The translations under genes were made by a program, and so were the position numbers. 64,000 bases of DNA from Neotamlana laminarinivorans (GTDB taxonomy: Bacteria; Bacteroidota; Bacteroidia; Flavobacteriales; Flavobacteriaceae), in contig NZ_JAJAPW010000003.1 in assembly GCF_020523925.1 (NCBI RefSeq), positions 434,001 through 498,000 on the forward strand, given 5' to 3'. Under the pieces are notes generated by a model. It ran no database searches, had not been told where the DNA came from, and saw only the letters and a list, made by a program, of their open reading frames with translations. The stretch's first letter is position 1. Each line of letters starts with the position of its first letter. Shown here in pieces: positions 9,293 to 17,225 of the stretch.

Positions 9293-9332
9293 TGTGAATC
9301 GCTCATCCCAAACTCGTTTTGGGATCTTTAAA
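9267..9332 (+). repeat. Intergenic direct repeat, copy 1
   Basis: About 66 bp starting TTTCAAGTGTAACGCAGAAA and matching 9381-9446 with scattered differences. It contains the palindrome ATCCCAAA (9305-9312) / TTTGGGAT (9318-9325), a shape seen in flavobacterial CCCGAAACAAGTTCGGG-type repeats. Confidence 0.7.
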
Positions 9333-9380
9333 TAAAAGTAAGCAACAATAAAATATTAAGTTTCAAGTCAATTTTAAAGA

Positions 9381-9446
9381 TTTCAAGTGTAATGCAGAAA
9401 AATGTGTATAAATCGCTAAACCCGAACAAGTTTTGAGATCTTTAGA
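9381..9446 (+). repeat. Intergenic direct repeat, copy 2 (degenerate)
   Basis: The second copy starts TTTCAAGTGTAATGCAGAAA. The palindrome is weakened (CCCGAACAAGTTTTGAG), and the left arm of the upstream hairpin is missing. It lies 118 bp from the promoter side of the TRIC-type gene. Confidence 0.7.
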
Positions 9447-9563
9447 TTTAAGTTACAAAACGAAAAAATATATTAATATTTTTAGTCTTACTATTTTTAA
9501 AACATAACAAATCAAAAAAAACATTTTCATTAGTTTAGCAACCTAAATTAACAACCAAATGTA

Positions 9564-10169
9564 ATGTTTTATACCATCGACATTTTAGGCACCATTGCAT
9601 TCGCTATTTCAGGCGTTTTGGTAGCCATGGAAAAAAAAATGGATTTGTTTGGCATTCTTATAATTGCTTTTGTAACAGCCGTTGGTGGCGGTACATTACG
9701 CGATTTACTAATTGGAGACACACCAGTAAGTTGGATGAAAGACATCACATACACCTACGTCATTATAGCATCAGCAATTTTTGCTATAACCTTTAAAAGC
9801 AAAATAAATTATTTACGAACCTCACTGCTGTTGTTCGATACCATTGGTATAGGTTTGTACACCTTAATAGGTATAGAGAAAGGCATAAATGCCAATTTGC
9901 ATCCCATAATATGTATAGCTCTGGGTACCATGACGGCGAGTTTTGGCGGTGTAATTCGCGATATTCTGTGTAACGAAATACCTGTAATTTTTCGCAGAGA
10001 AACCATTTATGCAACCACTTGTATATTAGGTGGTGTGGTTTATTTTGTGCTTGGTCAATTACCAATAGACAGTAATATTGTGTATATTGTTTCGGGTTTT
10101 GTAATAATAGTAACGCGTTTATTAGCGGTAAAATTTAAATTCGCTTTGCCTAACATTTATAATAATTAA
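9564..10169 (+). CDS. TRIC-type (UPF0126) membrane channel or transporter
   Basis: A 201-residue, highly hydrophobic protein made of two homologous halves. Each half has the family signature: GGGTLRDLLIG near residue 40 and ASFGGVIRDIL near residue 125. About seven transmembrane helices are expected. Prokaryotic TRIC homologues form trimeric cation channels; some members have been described as glycine transporters, so the substrate is unsettled. The GGGCGTT-type repeat begins 8 nt after its stop codon. Confidence 0.88.
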   Translation: MFYTIDILGTIAFAISGVLVAMEKKMDLFGILIIAFVTAVGGGTLRDLLIGDTPVSWMKDITYTYVIIASAIFAITFKSKINYLRTSLLLFDTIGIGLYTLIGIEKGINANLHPIICIALGTMTASFGGVIRDILCNEIPVIFRRETIYATTCILGGVVYFVLGQLPIDSNIVYIVSGFVIIVTRLLAVKFKFALPNIYNN

Positions 10170-10177
10170 AATAATTT

Positions 10178-10263
10178 GGGCGTTACCCCGCTTAAGGCGT
10201 GGTCGGGCTTTCCGTTACAATCTTTTGCTTAGGCAAAAGGATTTCCACTGCAATCCCTAACGC
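10178..10263 (+). repeat. GGGCGTT...AACGC stop-anchored repeat, copy 1
   Basis: An 86-bp element starting 8 nt after the TRIC-type gene stop and in the same direction. It has GGGCGTT at the start, a small hairpin (ACCCCGC with GGCGTGGT), GGGCTTTCCG, a central stem TTTTGC/GCAAAA, and the end CAATCCCTAACGC. A 7-bp AATAATT flanks both sides (10170-10176 and 10264-10270), a possible target duplication, though chance is plausible in AT-rich DNA. Confidence 0.85.
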
Positions 10264-10278
10264 AATAATTAACTAAAC

Positions 10279-11166
10279 ATGAAATTTTTTAAAATCATTC
10301 AGCTTAAAAACCTCAAAGTATTTCTGTTTATATTAGGTGTCAGCTTCAGTGTAAATAGTCAAGAAAATGCAATAAAAATAAGCGAAGTTACGCCATGGTG
10401 CATTATTGGGTTCGATTCAAAAGATAGAACACCAGCCCAACGTATAGAAATGTTAAAACAATTTGGCTTTAAAAAATACGGATACAATCGTGGAAAAGCC
10501 GATTTTAGTTCCATGGCCGAAGAATTTAAATTAGCCAAACAAAATAATATAGAAATCACATCGGTATTTTTATGGTTAAACGCTCAACGCGATACCATTG
10601 GTAAATTAAGCGAGGCAAACACATTACTTTTAAATCAATTAAAAAAAGCACCTTTTAAACCTGCTATTTGGGTTAGTTTTAGCGATAATTTTTTTAAAGA
10701 TTTAAATCAAAAACAATCTTTAGAGCGATCTACTAATATGATAAAGTATATAAAACAAAGAGCAGATGCTTTAGGTTGCAAAATAGCTTTATACAATCAC
10801 GATGGTTGGTTTGGTAACCCGTTAAATCAGCTTGATATTTTAAAACTATTAAAAGATGATTCTGTTTCAATAGTTTATAATTTTCATCACGCACTAGAGC
10901 ATTTAAACGATTTTAAAAATATAGCTAAACAAATAACACCACATTTATCTTATGTAAACTTAAATGGTGTTAAGCTGGAAGGCCCGCAAATTTTACCTAT
11001 AGGTAAAGGCGATTACGAATTAAGTATGATTAAGGCGTTAATAAACGAAGGCTACCAAGGGCCTTGGGGTATTTTAGGTCATATAAAAACCGAAGATGTA
11101 GAGCAAGTACTAAAAAGAAACATTGAAGGTTTAAAACAAATAAACCAGCAATTAATAAAACCATAA
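10279..11166 (+). CDS. Secreted sugar phosphate isomerase/epimerase-like TIM-barrel protein
   Basis: A 295-residue protein with an N-terminal signal sequence (about 1-27, ending Ser-Gln). The rest fits an AP endonuclease 2/xylose-isomerase-like TIM barrel, with strands and acidic/His positions such as IALYNHDGW, VYNFHHALEH and a C-terminal YQGPWGILGH. Its export is notable because many relatives are cytoplasmic; secreted members occur in Bacteroidota and are thought to act on sugars. No operon partner is seen, and the substrate is unknown. Confidence 0.78.
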   Translation: MKFFKIIQLKNLKVFLFILGVSFSVNSQENAIKISEVTPWCIIGFDSKDRTPAQRIEMLKQFGFKKYGYNRGKADFSSMAEEFKLAKQNNIEITSVFLWLNAQRDTIGKLSEANTLLLNQLKKAPFKPAIWVSFSDNFFKDLNQKQSLERSTNMIKYIKQRADALGCKIALYNHDGWFGNPLNQLDILKLLKDDSVSIVYNFHHALEHLNDFKNIAKQITPHLSYVNLNGVKLEGPQILPIGKGDYELSMIKALINEGYQGPWGILGHIKTEDVEQVLKRNIEGLKQINQQLIKP

Positions 11167-11172
11167 AGCCGG

Positions 11173-11862
11173 TTACTCAATAATTTCAACCTTTTTAATA
11201 TAAACATTTTTATTAGGCCAATCGGCTTCATCGGTTTCTACTCTCGATATTTTGTCGGCAACATCCATTCCGTTTATAACGCGACCAAACACCGTATAAT
11301 CGCCATCTAAAAAATGTGCCCCACCTTTTTGCGTAACAATAAAAAACTCATAAGGCGAAGCGAGTTTGTAAGCATCTTCAATTTCACTACTTGGCATAGA
11401 AATGGTGCCTCTGTCGTGTTTAAATCCACGTTTAGTATCGGGGGGTAATAAATAAATACCTATTTCATTACGCTTATCTTGCGTTTTCGTGTCGTCGCTA
11501 TTACCGCCTTGAATAATAAAATTATCAATAACCCTATAAAATTGGGTGTTATCAAAATAATTCTGTTTGGTTAAAAAAATAAAATTAGCGCGGTGGTATT
11601 TAGTTTCATTAAAAAGTAAAATATCAATGTTTCCATAATCGGTATAAATACGTACTTTATTTTCTTTATGTTTTTTATCATAATCCTGAAAAAAATACAT
11701 AGCACTTTTAGTGGTAAGTTTTTTATTTGCCTCAGGCTTCGCTTTAATAGAATCTTGTTTTTCTAATACAACCGAGGCATTAATATTAGTTTTCTTTTTA
11801 GTTTCTTTATCTTCACAATTAAAAAAAATAATACAAACCAAAACTAGAGAGATAAAACGCAT
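11173..11862 (-). CDS. Cyclophilin-type peptidyl-prolyl isomerase lipoprotein
   Basis: A 229-residue protein with a lipoprotein signal and Cys at about 16 (F-F-N-C). A charged linker of about 65 residues is followed by a cyclophilin domain, with FYRVIDNFIIQGGN, GTISMPSS, a long insert, then HFLDGDYTVFGRVINGMDV. It should catalyse prolyl cis-trans isomerisation in the periplasm, tethered to a membrane. Its start codon is only 2 bp from that of the divergent Nudix gene. It is convergent with the TIM-barrel gene, 6 nt away. Confidence 0.9.
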   Translation of the reverse strand: MRFISLVLVCIIFFNCEDKETKKKTNINASVVLEKQDSIKAKPEANKKLTTKSAMYFFQDYDKKHKENKVRIYTDYGNIDILLFNETKYHRANFIFLTKQNYFDNTQFYRVIDNFIIQGGNSDDTKTQDKRNEIGIYLLPPDTKRGFKHDRGTISMPSSEIEDAYKLASPYEFFIVTQKGGAHFLDGDYTVFGRVINGMDVADKISRVETDEADWPNKNVYIKKVEIIE

Positions 11863-11864
11863 AA

Positions 11865-12506
11865 ATGAATTTTAATGATTTTTTAATAGTGCTTTCAAAA
11901 ATAAAAAATAAAGATTTATTAGGACAAGCATCGCAATTTAAAATGGTACCGCCCTTTAGGCAAGAGCTGTTAAAAAAGCAAAAACATCAAGTTAAAGAGG
12001 CAAAAAAAGCAGGAGTATTAGCCTTGTTTTATCCTGACATGCATAACAACACAAAATTCGTTTTAATATTGCGTAAAACTTATAAAGGTGTGCACTCCGC
12101 TCAAGTTGCATTTCCAGGTGGTAAATTTGAAGAAATAGATGCAAGCATACAACAAACAGCATTACGAGAAACTTTTGAAGAAGTTGGTGTACCTCAAAAA
12201 AGTATTTCTGTTGTAAGAGCTTTATCGCAAGTATATATACCGCCAAGTAATTTTAACGTGCATCCATTTTTAGCTTACACAACAGCCACTCCAAAATTTA
12301 TTAAGGAAGAAAGCGAAGTAGAAGCCATTTTACAAATAAATGTAAAAGAATTTTTAAACGATAAGTCCTTGGTTGTTAAAACACTAAAAACATCTTACAG
12401 CCAAGAAGTAGAAGTGCCAGCCTTTTTATTAAACAAGCATATTGTTTGGGGGGCAACTGCCATGATGCTTAGTGAAATTAAAGACTTAATAAAACAGAGC
12501 CTGTAG
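11865..12506 (+). CDS. Nudix hydrolase, CoA pyrophosphatase-like
   Basis: A 213-residue protein with a Nudix box at about residues 85-109 (FPGGKFEEID ... RETFEEVGV). It resembles the NudL/CoA diphosphatase group, which cleaves CoA and related pyrophosphates with Mg or Mn. The UPF0035-type motif of that group, between box and N-terminus, is represented by LILRKTYKGVHSAQVAFPGG. Asp replaces the first Glu of the Nudix consensus, as in some NudL proteins. The start codon is 2 bp from the divergent cyclophilin start, and the plsC-like gene follows 50 nt after its stop. Confidence 0.88.
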   Translation: MNFNDFLIVLSKIKNKDLLGQASQFKMVPPFRQELLKKQKHQVKEAKKAGVLALFYPDMHNNTKFVLILRKTYKGVHSAQVAFPGGKFEEIDASIQQTALRETFEEVGVPQKSISVVRALSQVYIPPSNFNVHPFLAYTTATPKFIKEESEVEAILQINVKEFLNDKSLVVKTLKTSYSQEVEVPAFLLNKHIVWGATAMMLSEIKDLIKQSL

Positions 12507-12520
12507 TTACTTAGTTTTAT

Positions 12521-12528
12521 TACATTTG
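12521..12528 (+). promoter_or_regulatory. -7 element TACATTTG of the acyltransferase gene
   Basis: A perfect match to the Bacteroidota -7 consensus TAnnTTTG, 28 nt upstream of the ATG at 12557. A clear -33 TTG is not visible at the usual spacing, so the site rests on the -7 element and its position only. Confidence 0.5.
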
Positions 12529-12556
12529 TACACAAATTATTTTGAAGTGAGATTTT

Positions 12557-13354
12557 ATGGGATTGTTTAAAAAAAATCCATTTGGGCATATTTTGTTCCT
12601 AAAAAAATGGCTTATTCGAATCATGGGAGGTATAACCCACAGACGTTTTCGTGGTTTTAACGAGTTACAAATAGATGGATCAGAAATAATAAAAGATTTA
12701 CCAGATACAAATGTTCTTTTCATATCAAACCATCAAACCTATTTTGCCGATGTAGTAGCTATGTTTCATGTATTTAATGCAAGCCTAAGTGGGCGAGTAG
12801 ACTCAATAAAAAATGTAGGTTACCTGTGGCATCCAAAGCTTAATATCTATTATATAGCTGCCAAAGAAACGATGCGAGCAGGTTTGTTGCCTAAAATTTT
12901 AGCTTATGCGGGCGCTATTCCAATCGAGCGTACATGGCGTTCAGCCGGAAAAGAGGTAAAACGTCAAGTAAAAATGAGCGACATATCAAATATAGGTAAA
13001 GCGCTCGACGATGGTTGGGTAATTACCTTCCCGCAAGGTACAACTACACCATTTAAGCCCATCAGAAAAGGAACCGCACACATTATAAAAAAATACAAAC
13101 CCGTTGTTGTACCTATAGTAATAGATGGTTTTCGTCGCTCTTTCGATAAAAAAGGGCTTCGAATAAAAAAGAAAAACATACTACAAAGTATGGAAATAAA
13201 AGCGCCATTAGACATTGATTACGATAACGAAACCACAGAAGAAATCGTAAAAAAAATAGAATACGCCATCGAGCAACATTCGTCGTTCTTAAAAGTAATT
13301 CCACAAGAAGAAATAGAAGAACAAGAAAAGTTAAATAAACTACGCGAATGGTAA
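12557..13354 (+). CDS. 1-acyl-sn-glycerol-3-phosphate acyltransferase family protein
   Basis: A 265-residue PlsC-like acyltransferase, expected to transfer acyl chains to a lysophospholipid-type acceptor at the inner membrane. Motif I reads NHQTYFAD, so His and Asp are five residues apart instead of the usual four. Motif III appears as TFPQGTTTPFKPIRKGTA (usual FPEGTRS), and motif IV as VVPIVIDGF. The departures look lineage-specific rather than decayed. Its true acceptor is uncertain. A GGGCGTT-type repeat starts 7 nt after the stop. Confidence 0.82.
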   Translation: MGLFKKNPFGHILFLKKWLIRIMGGITHRRFRGFNELQIDGSEIIKDLPDTNVLFISNHQTYFADVVAMFHVFNASLSGRVDSIKNVGYLWHPKLNIYYIAAKETMRAGLLPKILAYAGAIPIERTWRSAGKEVKRQVKMSDISNIGKALDDGWVITFPQGTTTPFKPIRKGTAHIIKKYKPVVVPIVIDGFRRSFDKKGLRIKKKNILQSMEIKAPLDIDYDNETTEEIVKKIEYAIEQHSSFLKVIPQEEIEEQEKLNKLREW

Positions 13355-13361
13355 AAATTTA

Positions 13362-13430
13362 GGGCGTTCGGGCGGGCTTTCGGTAGTCGCTCTCTGCGAG
13401 GAGCTCCAACAATACCTCAATCCCTAACGC
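13362..13430 (+). repeat. GGGCGTT...AACGC stop-anchored repeat, copy 2
   Basis: A 69-bp element starting 7 nt after the acyltransferase stop, same orientation. It lacks the first small hairpin, reads GGGCGTTCGGGCGGGCTTTC, carries the GTCGCTCTCTGCGA type centre shared with copy 5, and ends CAATCCCTAACGC. Confidence 0.85.
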
Positions 13431-13544
13431 GAGCGTATTTGTTAAGTTTGTAACTTATAAATTGGTTAATAACTACTCATAAATCTGTTTTTAAAAACCT
13501 ATTAAAATTTCTATTTTGCAACGCTAATTTTAATTAAGTTTTAA

Positions 13545-15863
13545 ATGAAAGTTTGCATAGCAGAAAAGCCAAGTGTAGCGCGCGAAATAGCATCGGTTTT
13601 GGGAGCAAATACCAAACGCGATGGGTATTTCGAGGGCAATGGCTATGCTGTAACTTATACTTTCGGGCATTTATGCACGCTAAAAGAACCCAACGATTAT
13701 AAACCATACTGGAAAAGCTGGGATTTAAATAACTTACCCATGCTGCCCGAAAAATTTGAGACCAAAGTGGTTTCAAACTCAGGGATAAAAAAACAATTTA
13801 AAATAGTAAAATCCTTATTTGATAAAGCCGATGTGGTTATAAACTGTGGTGATGCAGGGCAAGAAGGAGAACTTATACAACGTTGGGTATTAAACGAAGC
13901 CAATTATAAAGGCGAAGTACAGCGTTTATGGATTTCTTCATTAACTACCGAAGCCATAAAAGAAGGCTTTAATAAACTAAAACCCGCAACCGATTACGAT
14001 AATTTATACTATGCCGGTTTTTCTCGTGCCATTGGCGATTGGCTATTAGGTATGAATGCTACCAGATTGTACACCGTAAAGCATGGTGGTTACAAGCAGG
14101 TATTATCGGTTGGCCGAGTGCAAACACCAACTTTGGCAATGGTGGTAAACAGGTTTAAAGAAATTGAAAATTTTAAACCACAACCCTACTGGGAATTACA
14201 AACCACTTATCGCGAAACACTTTTTAGCTACGAAGACGGCAGATTCACAAAAAAAGAAGAAGGTGAAGCCCTTGCTGCTAAAGTAAAAGAAAGTGATTTT
14301 ACTATAGAATCCATCACCAAGAAAAAAGGAAAAGAATACGCACCAAAACTGTTCGATTTAACGGGGTTGCAAGTGTATTGCAATACAAAATTTGGACTTT
14401 CGGCCGACGAAACTTTAAAAATTGTACAGTTATTATACGAGCGTAAAGTAGTAACCTATCCAAGAGTAGATACAACGTTTTTACCTAACGATATTTATCC
14501 AAAAGTACCGGCAATACTTAAAAGCTTAACTAATTATGCAAGTTTAACGCAACCACTTTTAGGTAAAAAAATAAAAAAATCGAGTAAGGTTTTCAACGAT
14601 AAAAAAGTTACCGATCATCATGCCATTATTCCAACAGGAATGCAAACCCAGTTAAACCCTGTACAGCAGCAAGTTTACGATATTATTGTAAGACGTTTTA
14701 TAGCCGTTTTTTACGACGATTGTACCGTAGCAAATACAACAGTTATTGGTAATGCAGCAGAGGTGCTATTTAAAACAACAGGAAAAGAAATTTTAGATAA
14801 AGGTTGGCGTGTCGTTTTCGACACTTCGTCTGCGCTCAGTGTGACAAATGACAAAACCTTGCCATCATTTTCTAAAGGCGAAAAAGGGCCACACGAGCCT
14901 TCGTTTTTAGAAAAAGAAACCAAGCCACCAAACCAGTTTACAGAGGCCTCGCTATTACGAGCTATGGAAACTGCAGGTAAACAAGTAGATGATGATGAGT
15001 TGCGTGATTTAATGAAGGAAAACGGTATTGGTCGTCCGTCAACACGGGCAAATATTATTGAAACTTTGTTTAAACGCCAGTACATTAAACGTAATAAAAA
15101 ACAAGTTTTGCCAACTGTAACAGGTATTGCTTTAATAGATACGATTCAAAATGAAATGTTGAAATCGGCAGAACTTACCGGGCAATGGGAAAAACAATTA
15201 AAAGATATTGAAAAGGGCGAATACAGCGCTGCTGCTTTTATAAAAAATATGAAGCGCATGGTTGATGCTTTGGTTTACGAAGTAAGAACCGAAACTAAAC
15301 GCGCCAATATATCGCAAGCTAATGTAATTAAAAGCAGAAAGGCGAAAGAGACTAAGATTAAAAAAGCAGGAATTACTTCTGAAACTTGTCCGAAATGCAA
15401 AAAGGGAACGTTGCTAAAAGGGAATTCAGCCTACGGGTGTACGCAATACAAATCGGGTTGTAATTTTAAAATGCCTTTTAAAGTTTACGATAAAAAAGTA
15501 TCGGAAAAACAGTTTATTAGGTTGTTGCAAAAAGGAAGTACTGTAAATTTAAAAGGATTTAAAACAGAAACAGGAACCGTTGAAGGCTTATTGCGTTTTG
15601 ATGATCATTTTAACTTGAAGTTAGAACCCAAAAAAAACGCAACAAAAAAGGTTGCAGAAACTAAAACTGAAGCTACGAATACTAATACATGCCCAAAGTG
15701 TAAAACGGGAAATATTGTTAAAGGAAAAACGGCTTATGGTTGTTCGGCTTACAAATCGGGTTGCGATTTTAAAGTAACTTTCGAGGTGGTTAAAGCTAAA
15801 ATTAGTGGCCAAAAACCAACCAAGGAGTTGGTTTATAAAATTCTGGGAGAAGCTTATGTGTAA
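13545..15863 (+). CDS. topB: DNA topoisomerase III (type IA)
   Basis: A 772-residue type IA topoisomerase that relaxes or decatenates DNA through a 5'-phosphotyrosine. The Toprim domain starts KVCIAEKPSVAREIA, with acidic residues in NCGDAGQEGELI. The catalytic Tyr is about residue 305 in VTYPRVDT. GIGRPSTRANIIETL marks the end of the core. Two Cys4 zinc ribbons of near-identical sequence (from about residues 615 and 716) end the protein. Residues about 425-437 are encoded by an in-frame GAGCGCAG-type repeat (14819-14853). The pseudouridine synthase gene overlaps its last 8 nt. Confidence 0.95.
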   Translation: MKVCIAEKPSVAREIASVLGANTKRDGYFEGNGYAVTYTFGHLCTLKEPNDYKPYWKSWDLNNLPMLPEKFETKVVSNSGIKKQFKIVKSLFDKADVVINCGDAGQEGELIQRWVLNEANYKGEVQRLWISSLTTEAIKEGFNKLKPATDYDNLYYAGFSRAIGDWLLGMNATRLYTVKHGGYKQVLSVGRVQTPTLAMVVNRFKEIENFKPQPYWELQTTYRETLFSYEDGRFTKKEEGEALAAKVKESDFTIESITKKKGKEYAPKLFDLTGLQVYCNTKFGLSADETLKIVQLLYERKVVTYPRVDTTFLPNDIYPKVPAILKSLTNYASLTQPLLGKKIKKSSKVFNDKKVTDHHAIIPTGMQTQLNPVQQQVYDIIVRRFIAVFYDDCTVANTTVIGNAAEVLFKTTGKEILDKGWRVVFDTSSALSVTNDKTLPSFSKGEKGPHEPSFLEKETKPPNQFTEASLLRAMETAGKQVDDDELRDLMKENGIGRPSTRANIIETLFKRQYIKRNKKQVLPTVTGIALIDTIQNEMLKSAELTGQWEKQLKDIEKGEYSAAAFIKNMKRMVDALVYEVRTETKRANISQANVIKSRKAKETKIKKAGITSETCPKCKKGTLLKGNSAYGCTQYKSGCNFKMPFKVYDKKVSEKQFIRLLQKGSTVNLKGFKTETGTVEGLLRFDDHFNLKLEPKKNATKKVAETKTEATNTNTCPKCKTGNIVKGKTAYGCSAYKSGCDFKVTFEVVKAKISGQKPTKELVYKILGEAYV
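14819..14853 (-). repeat. In-frame GAGCGCAGTCGA-type repeat inside topB
   Basis: Read on the minus strand this is GTCACACTGAGCGCAGACGA, the same family as the elements in mnmD at 22106-22128 and 22146-22172. ACACT (14821-14825) and AGTGT (14838-14842) form short arms. It adds about a dozen residues (DTSSALSV region) between topB core segments without disrupting the frame. Confidence 0.7.
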
Positions 15864-16434
15864 GCATAGGCATTTTATTATCTATAAACCGTACCGCTTT
15901 TTAAGTCAGTTTAAAAGCAACGATTCCAAACAACAAAAAAAACATTTTTTAGGTGAATTACATGATTTTCCTGAAGGCACCATGGCGATTGGGCGTTTAG
16001 ATGAAAAATCGGAAGGTTTATTGTTTTTAACCACTAACGGACAAACAAGCGATTATATAAATAGCCAAAAAGTAGAGAAGGAGTATTATGCTCAAGTTGA
16101 TGGAGACATAACTCTTGAAGCTATAGAACAATTAAAACAAGGTGTAGAAATTGGTTTTAATGGTAAAAAGTATAAGACCAAACCCTGTAAAGTGTTTAAA
16201 TTAGATGCTTTGCCAGAACTTCCTGAAACGACACAAAAAATACGTGATGATAGGCATGGGCCAACCTGTTGGATTTCGGTAACGTTAAACGAAGGCAAGT
16301 TTAGGCAGGTTCGAAAAATGACCTCGGCTGTGGGGTTTCCTACCTTGCGTTTAGCTCGCGTTCGTATTGGTAATGTTTTAATGGGTAGTATGCAACCTGG
16401 TGATGTTATTGAGGTTAGCAAGCTATTGCGTTAG
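15856..16434 (+). CDS. RluE-like 23S rRNA pseudouridine synthase
   Basis: A 192-residue RsuA/RluE-family enzyme that converts a uridine in rRNA to pseudouridine. The catalytic Asp is about residue 49 in GRLDEKSEGLLFL, followed by the C-terminal KVRQ-like GKFRQVRKMTSAVGFPTLRLAR. There is no S4 domain, and the short length fits RluE, but the exact target is inferred. I chose the ATG at 15856 (MCKHRHFIIY), which overlaps the topB end as ATGTGTAA; an upstream in-frame start at 15805 would overlap topB further. Its TAG stop lies within repeat copy 3. Confidence 0.88.
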   Translation: MCKHRHFIIYKPYRFLSQFKSNDSKQQKKHFLGELHDFPEGTMAIGRLDEKSEGLLFLTTNGQTSDYINSQKVEKEYYAQVDGDITLEAIEQLKQGVEIGFNGKKYKTKPCKVFKLDALPELPETTQKIRDDRHGPTCWISVTLNEGKFRQVRKMTSAVGFPTLRLARVRIGNVLMGSMQPGDVIEVSKLLR

Positions 16435-16577
16435 GGATTGCAGTGAAAATCCTTTTTGCGAATGTTTAAAACAAAAAATTGGAAACAAAAAATAAAAGCA
16501 TTTTAATATCTAAAATTTTGAAATAAGTTAAGAGCTATTCGCAAAAAGATTGCAACGTAAAGCCCGCCCGAACGCCC
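16428..16577 (-). repeat. GGGCGTT...AACGC stop-anchored repeat, copy 3 (long, 150 bp)
   Basis: On the minus strand, GGGCGTT starts 6 nt after the stop of the gene at 16584-17219 and the element ends in CCCTAACGC. A long central stem (TTTTTGCGAAT with ATTCGCAAAAA) encloses a loop of about 60 nt. The far end supplies the last Arg and stop codons of the convergent RluE-like gene (16429-16434). Confidence 0.8.
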
Positions 16578-16583
16578 AAATTT

Positions 16584-17219
16584 TTAATCTTCTAGCTGTT
16601 TTAATTCGTTGTAATTTCGGTTTAAACGTTTTAATAAAAGGCCGTAAATAAGTTTGTAAAATAACCAGATTATACCAATAAATAATAGGGTTACTATTAC
16701 AAAAATAGAATACATTATAACGAGCTGAGTAGTTTGTAAGTTGGCAATATTTTGTGAGATGTTAGAATCGTTATGTATGGCATAATAAAGCCCAATGCTA
16801 AATGAAACAGCGGCCATTATTAGGTTATAAAGCACGTAATATTTAATTACTCTTCTGGTTTTAATTATGCTTTCCATAAGTTTTTTAGCAGAATCTGTAA
16901 CAGAAATAGACTTATAAGCTTTATAAAGCAAATAGATAAATAATATAATTATACCATAACTTACAAAGGTTAACACGGTAAGTATGGTGTCATTTTGGTA
17001 AAGAGTTTCTAACTTTTTTTTATACTCATCGGAATAAAATAAAGGAATGGCATTAAGGATAATCCAGAATACAAGTTCGGCAATGCTTACATAAAATAAG
17101 GTCTTTACAATAGAAGACGATTTTTTGTGCAGCATGGGGTAAATATCGTTTACCGATAGTTTTTTATGTTCGGGTTGGGTGGTGTTCCAACTTTTCTTTA
17201 ATAAATCTAATTCATCCAT
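16584..17219 (-). CDS. Four-helix membrane protein, putative partner of an ECF sigma factor
   Basis: A 211-residue protein not assigned to a named family. The soluble N-terminus of about 35 residues (MDELDLLKKSWNTTQ) precedes four hydrophobic segments near 38-60, 77-99, 125-147 and 165-190. It lies 6 nt downstream of the ECF sigma gene. The layout, short cytoplasmic N-terminus plus helices directly after sigma, suggests an anti-sigma or sensor role (inference). No zinc-binding HxxxCxxC motif is visible, so it is not a ZAS-type anti-sigma factor. Confidence 0.6.
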   Translation of the reverse strand: MDELDLLKKSWNTTQPEHKKLSVNDIYPMLHKKSSSIVKTLFYVSIAELVFWIILNAIPLFYSDEYKKKLETLYQNDTILTVLTFVSYGIIILFIYLLYKAYKSISVTDSAKKLMESIIKTRRVIKYYVLYNLIMAAVSFSIGLYYAIHNDSNISQNIANLQTTQLVIMYSIFVIVTLLFIGIIWLFYKLIYGLLLKRLNRNYNELKQLED

Positions 17220-17225
17220 AGGTTT

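Larger units (their letters stand above)
9252..9563. other. 312-bp intergenic region with a diverged 65-bp direct repeat and hairpins
   Basis: No coding frame is convincing here. The region holds two copies of a repeat (9267-9332 and 9381-9446), two perfect hairpins in and around the first copy, and the promoter region of the downstream TRIC-type gene. The hairpin right after the RDD stop (arms 9261-9270 and 9283-9292) may serve as its terminator. Confidence 0.6.

Noticed and set aside
10178-10263. Integron attC site
   Set aside because: Conserved ends with a variable palindromic centre just after stop codons recall attC sites. However, the ends do not fit GTTRRRY/RYYYAAC (GTTAGGG has G in the last place), the copies are dispersed, and no integrase gene is seen.
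14711-15085. A 124-codon frame antisense to topB
   Set aside because: Shadow of topB; no start context or family.
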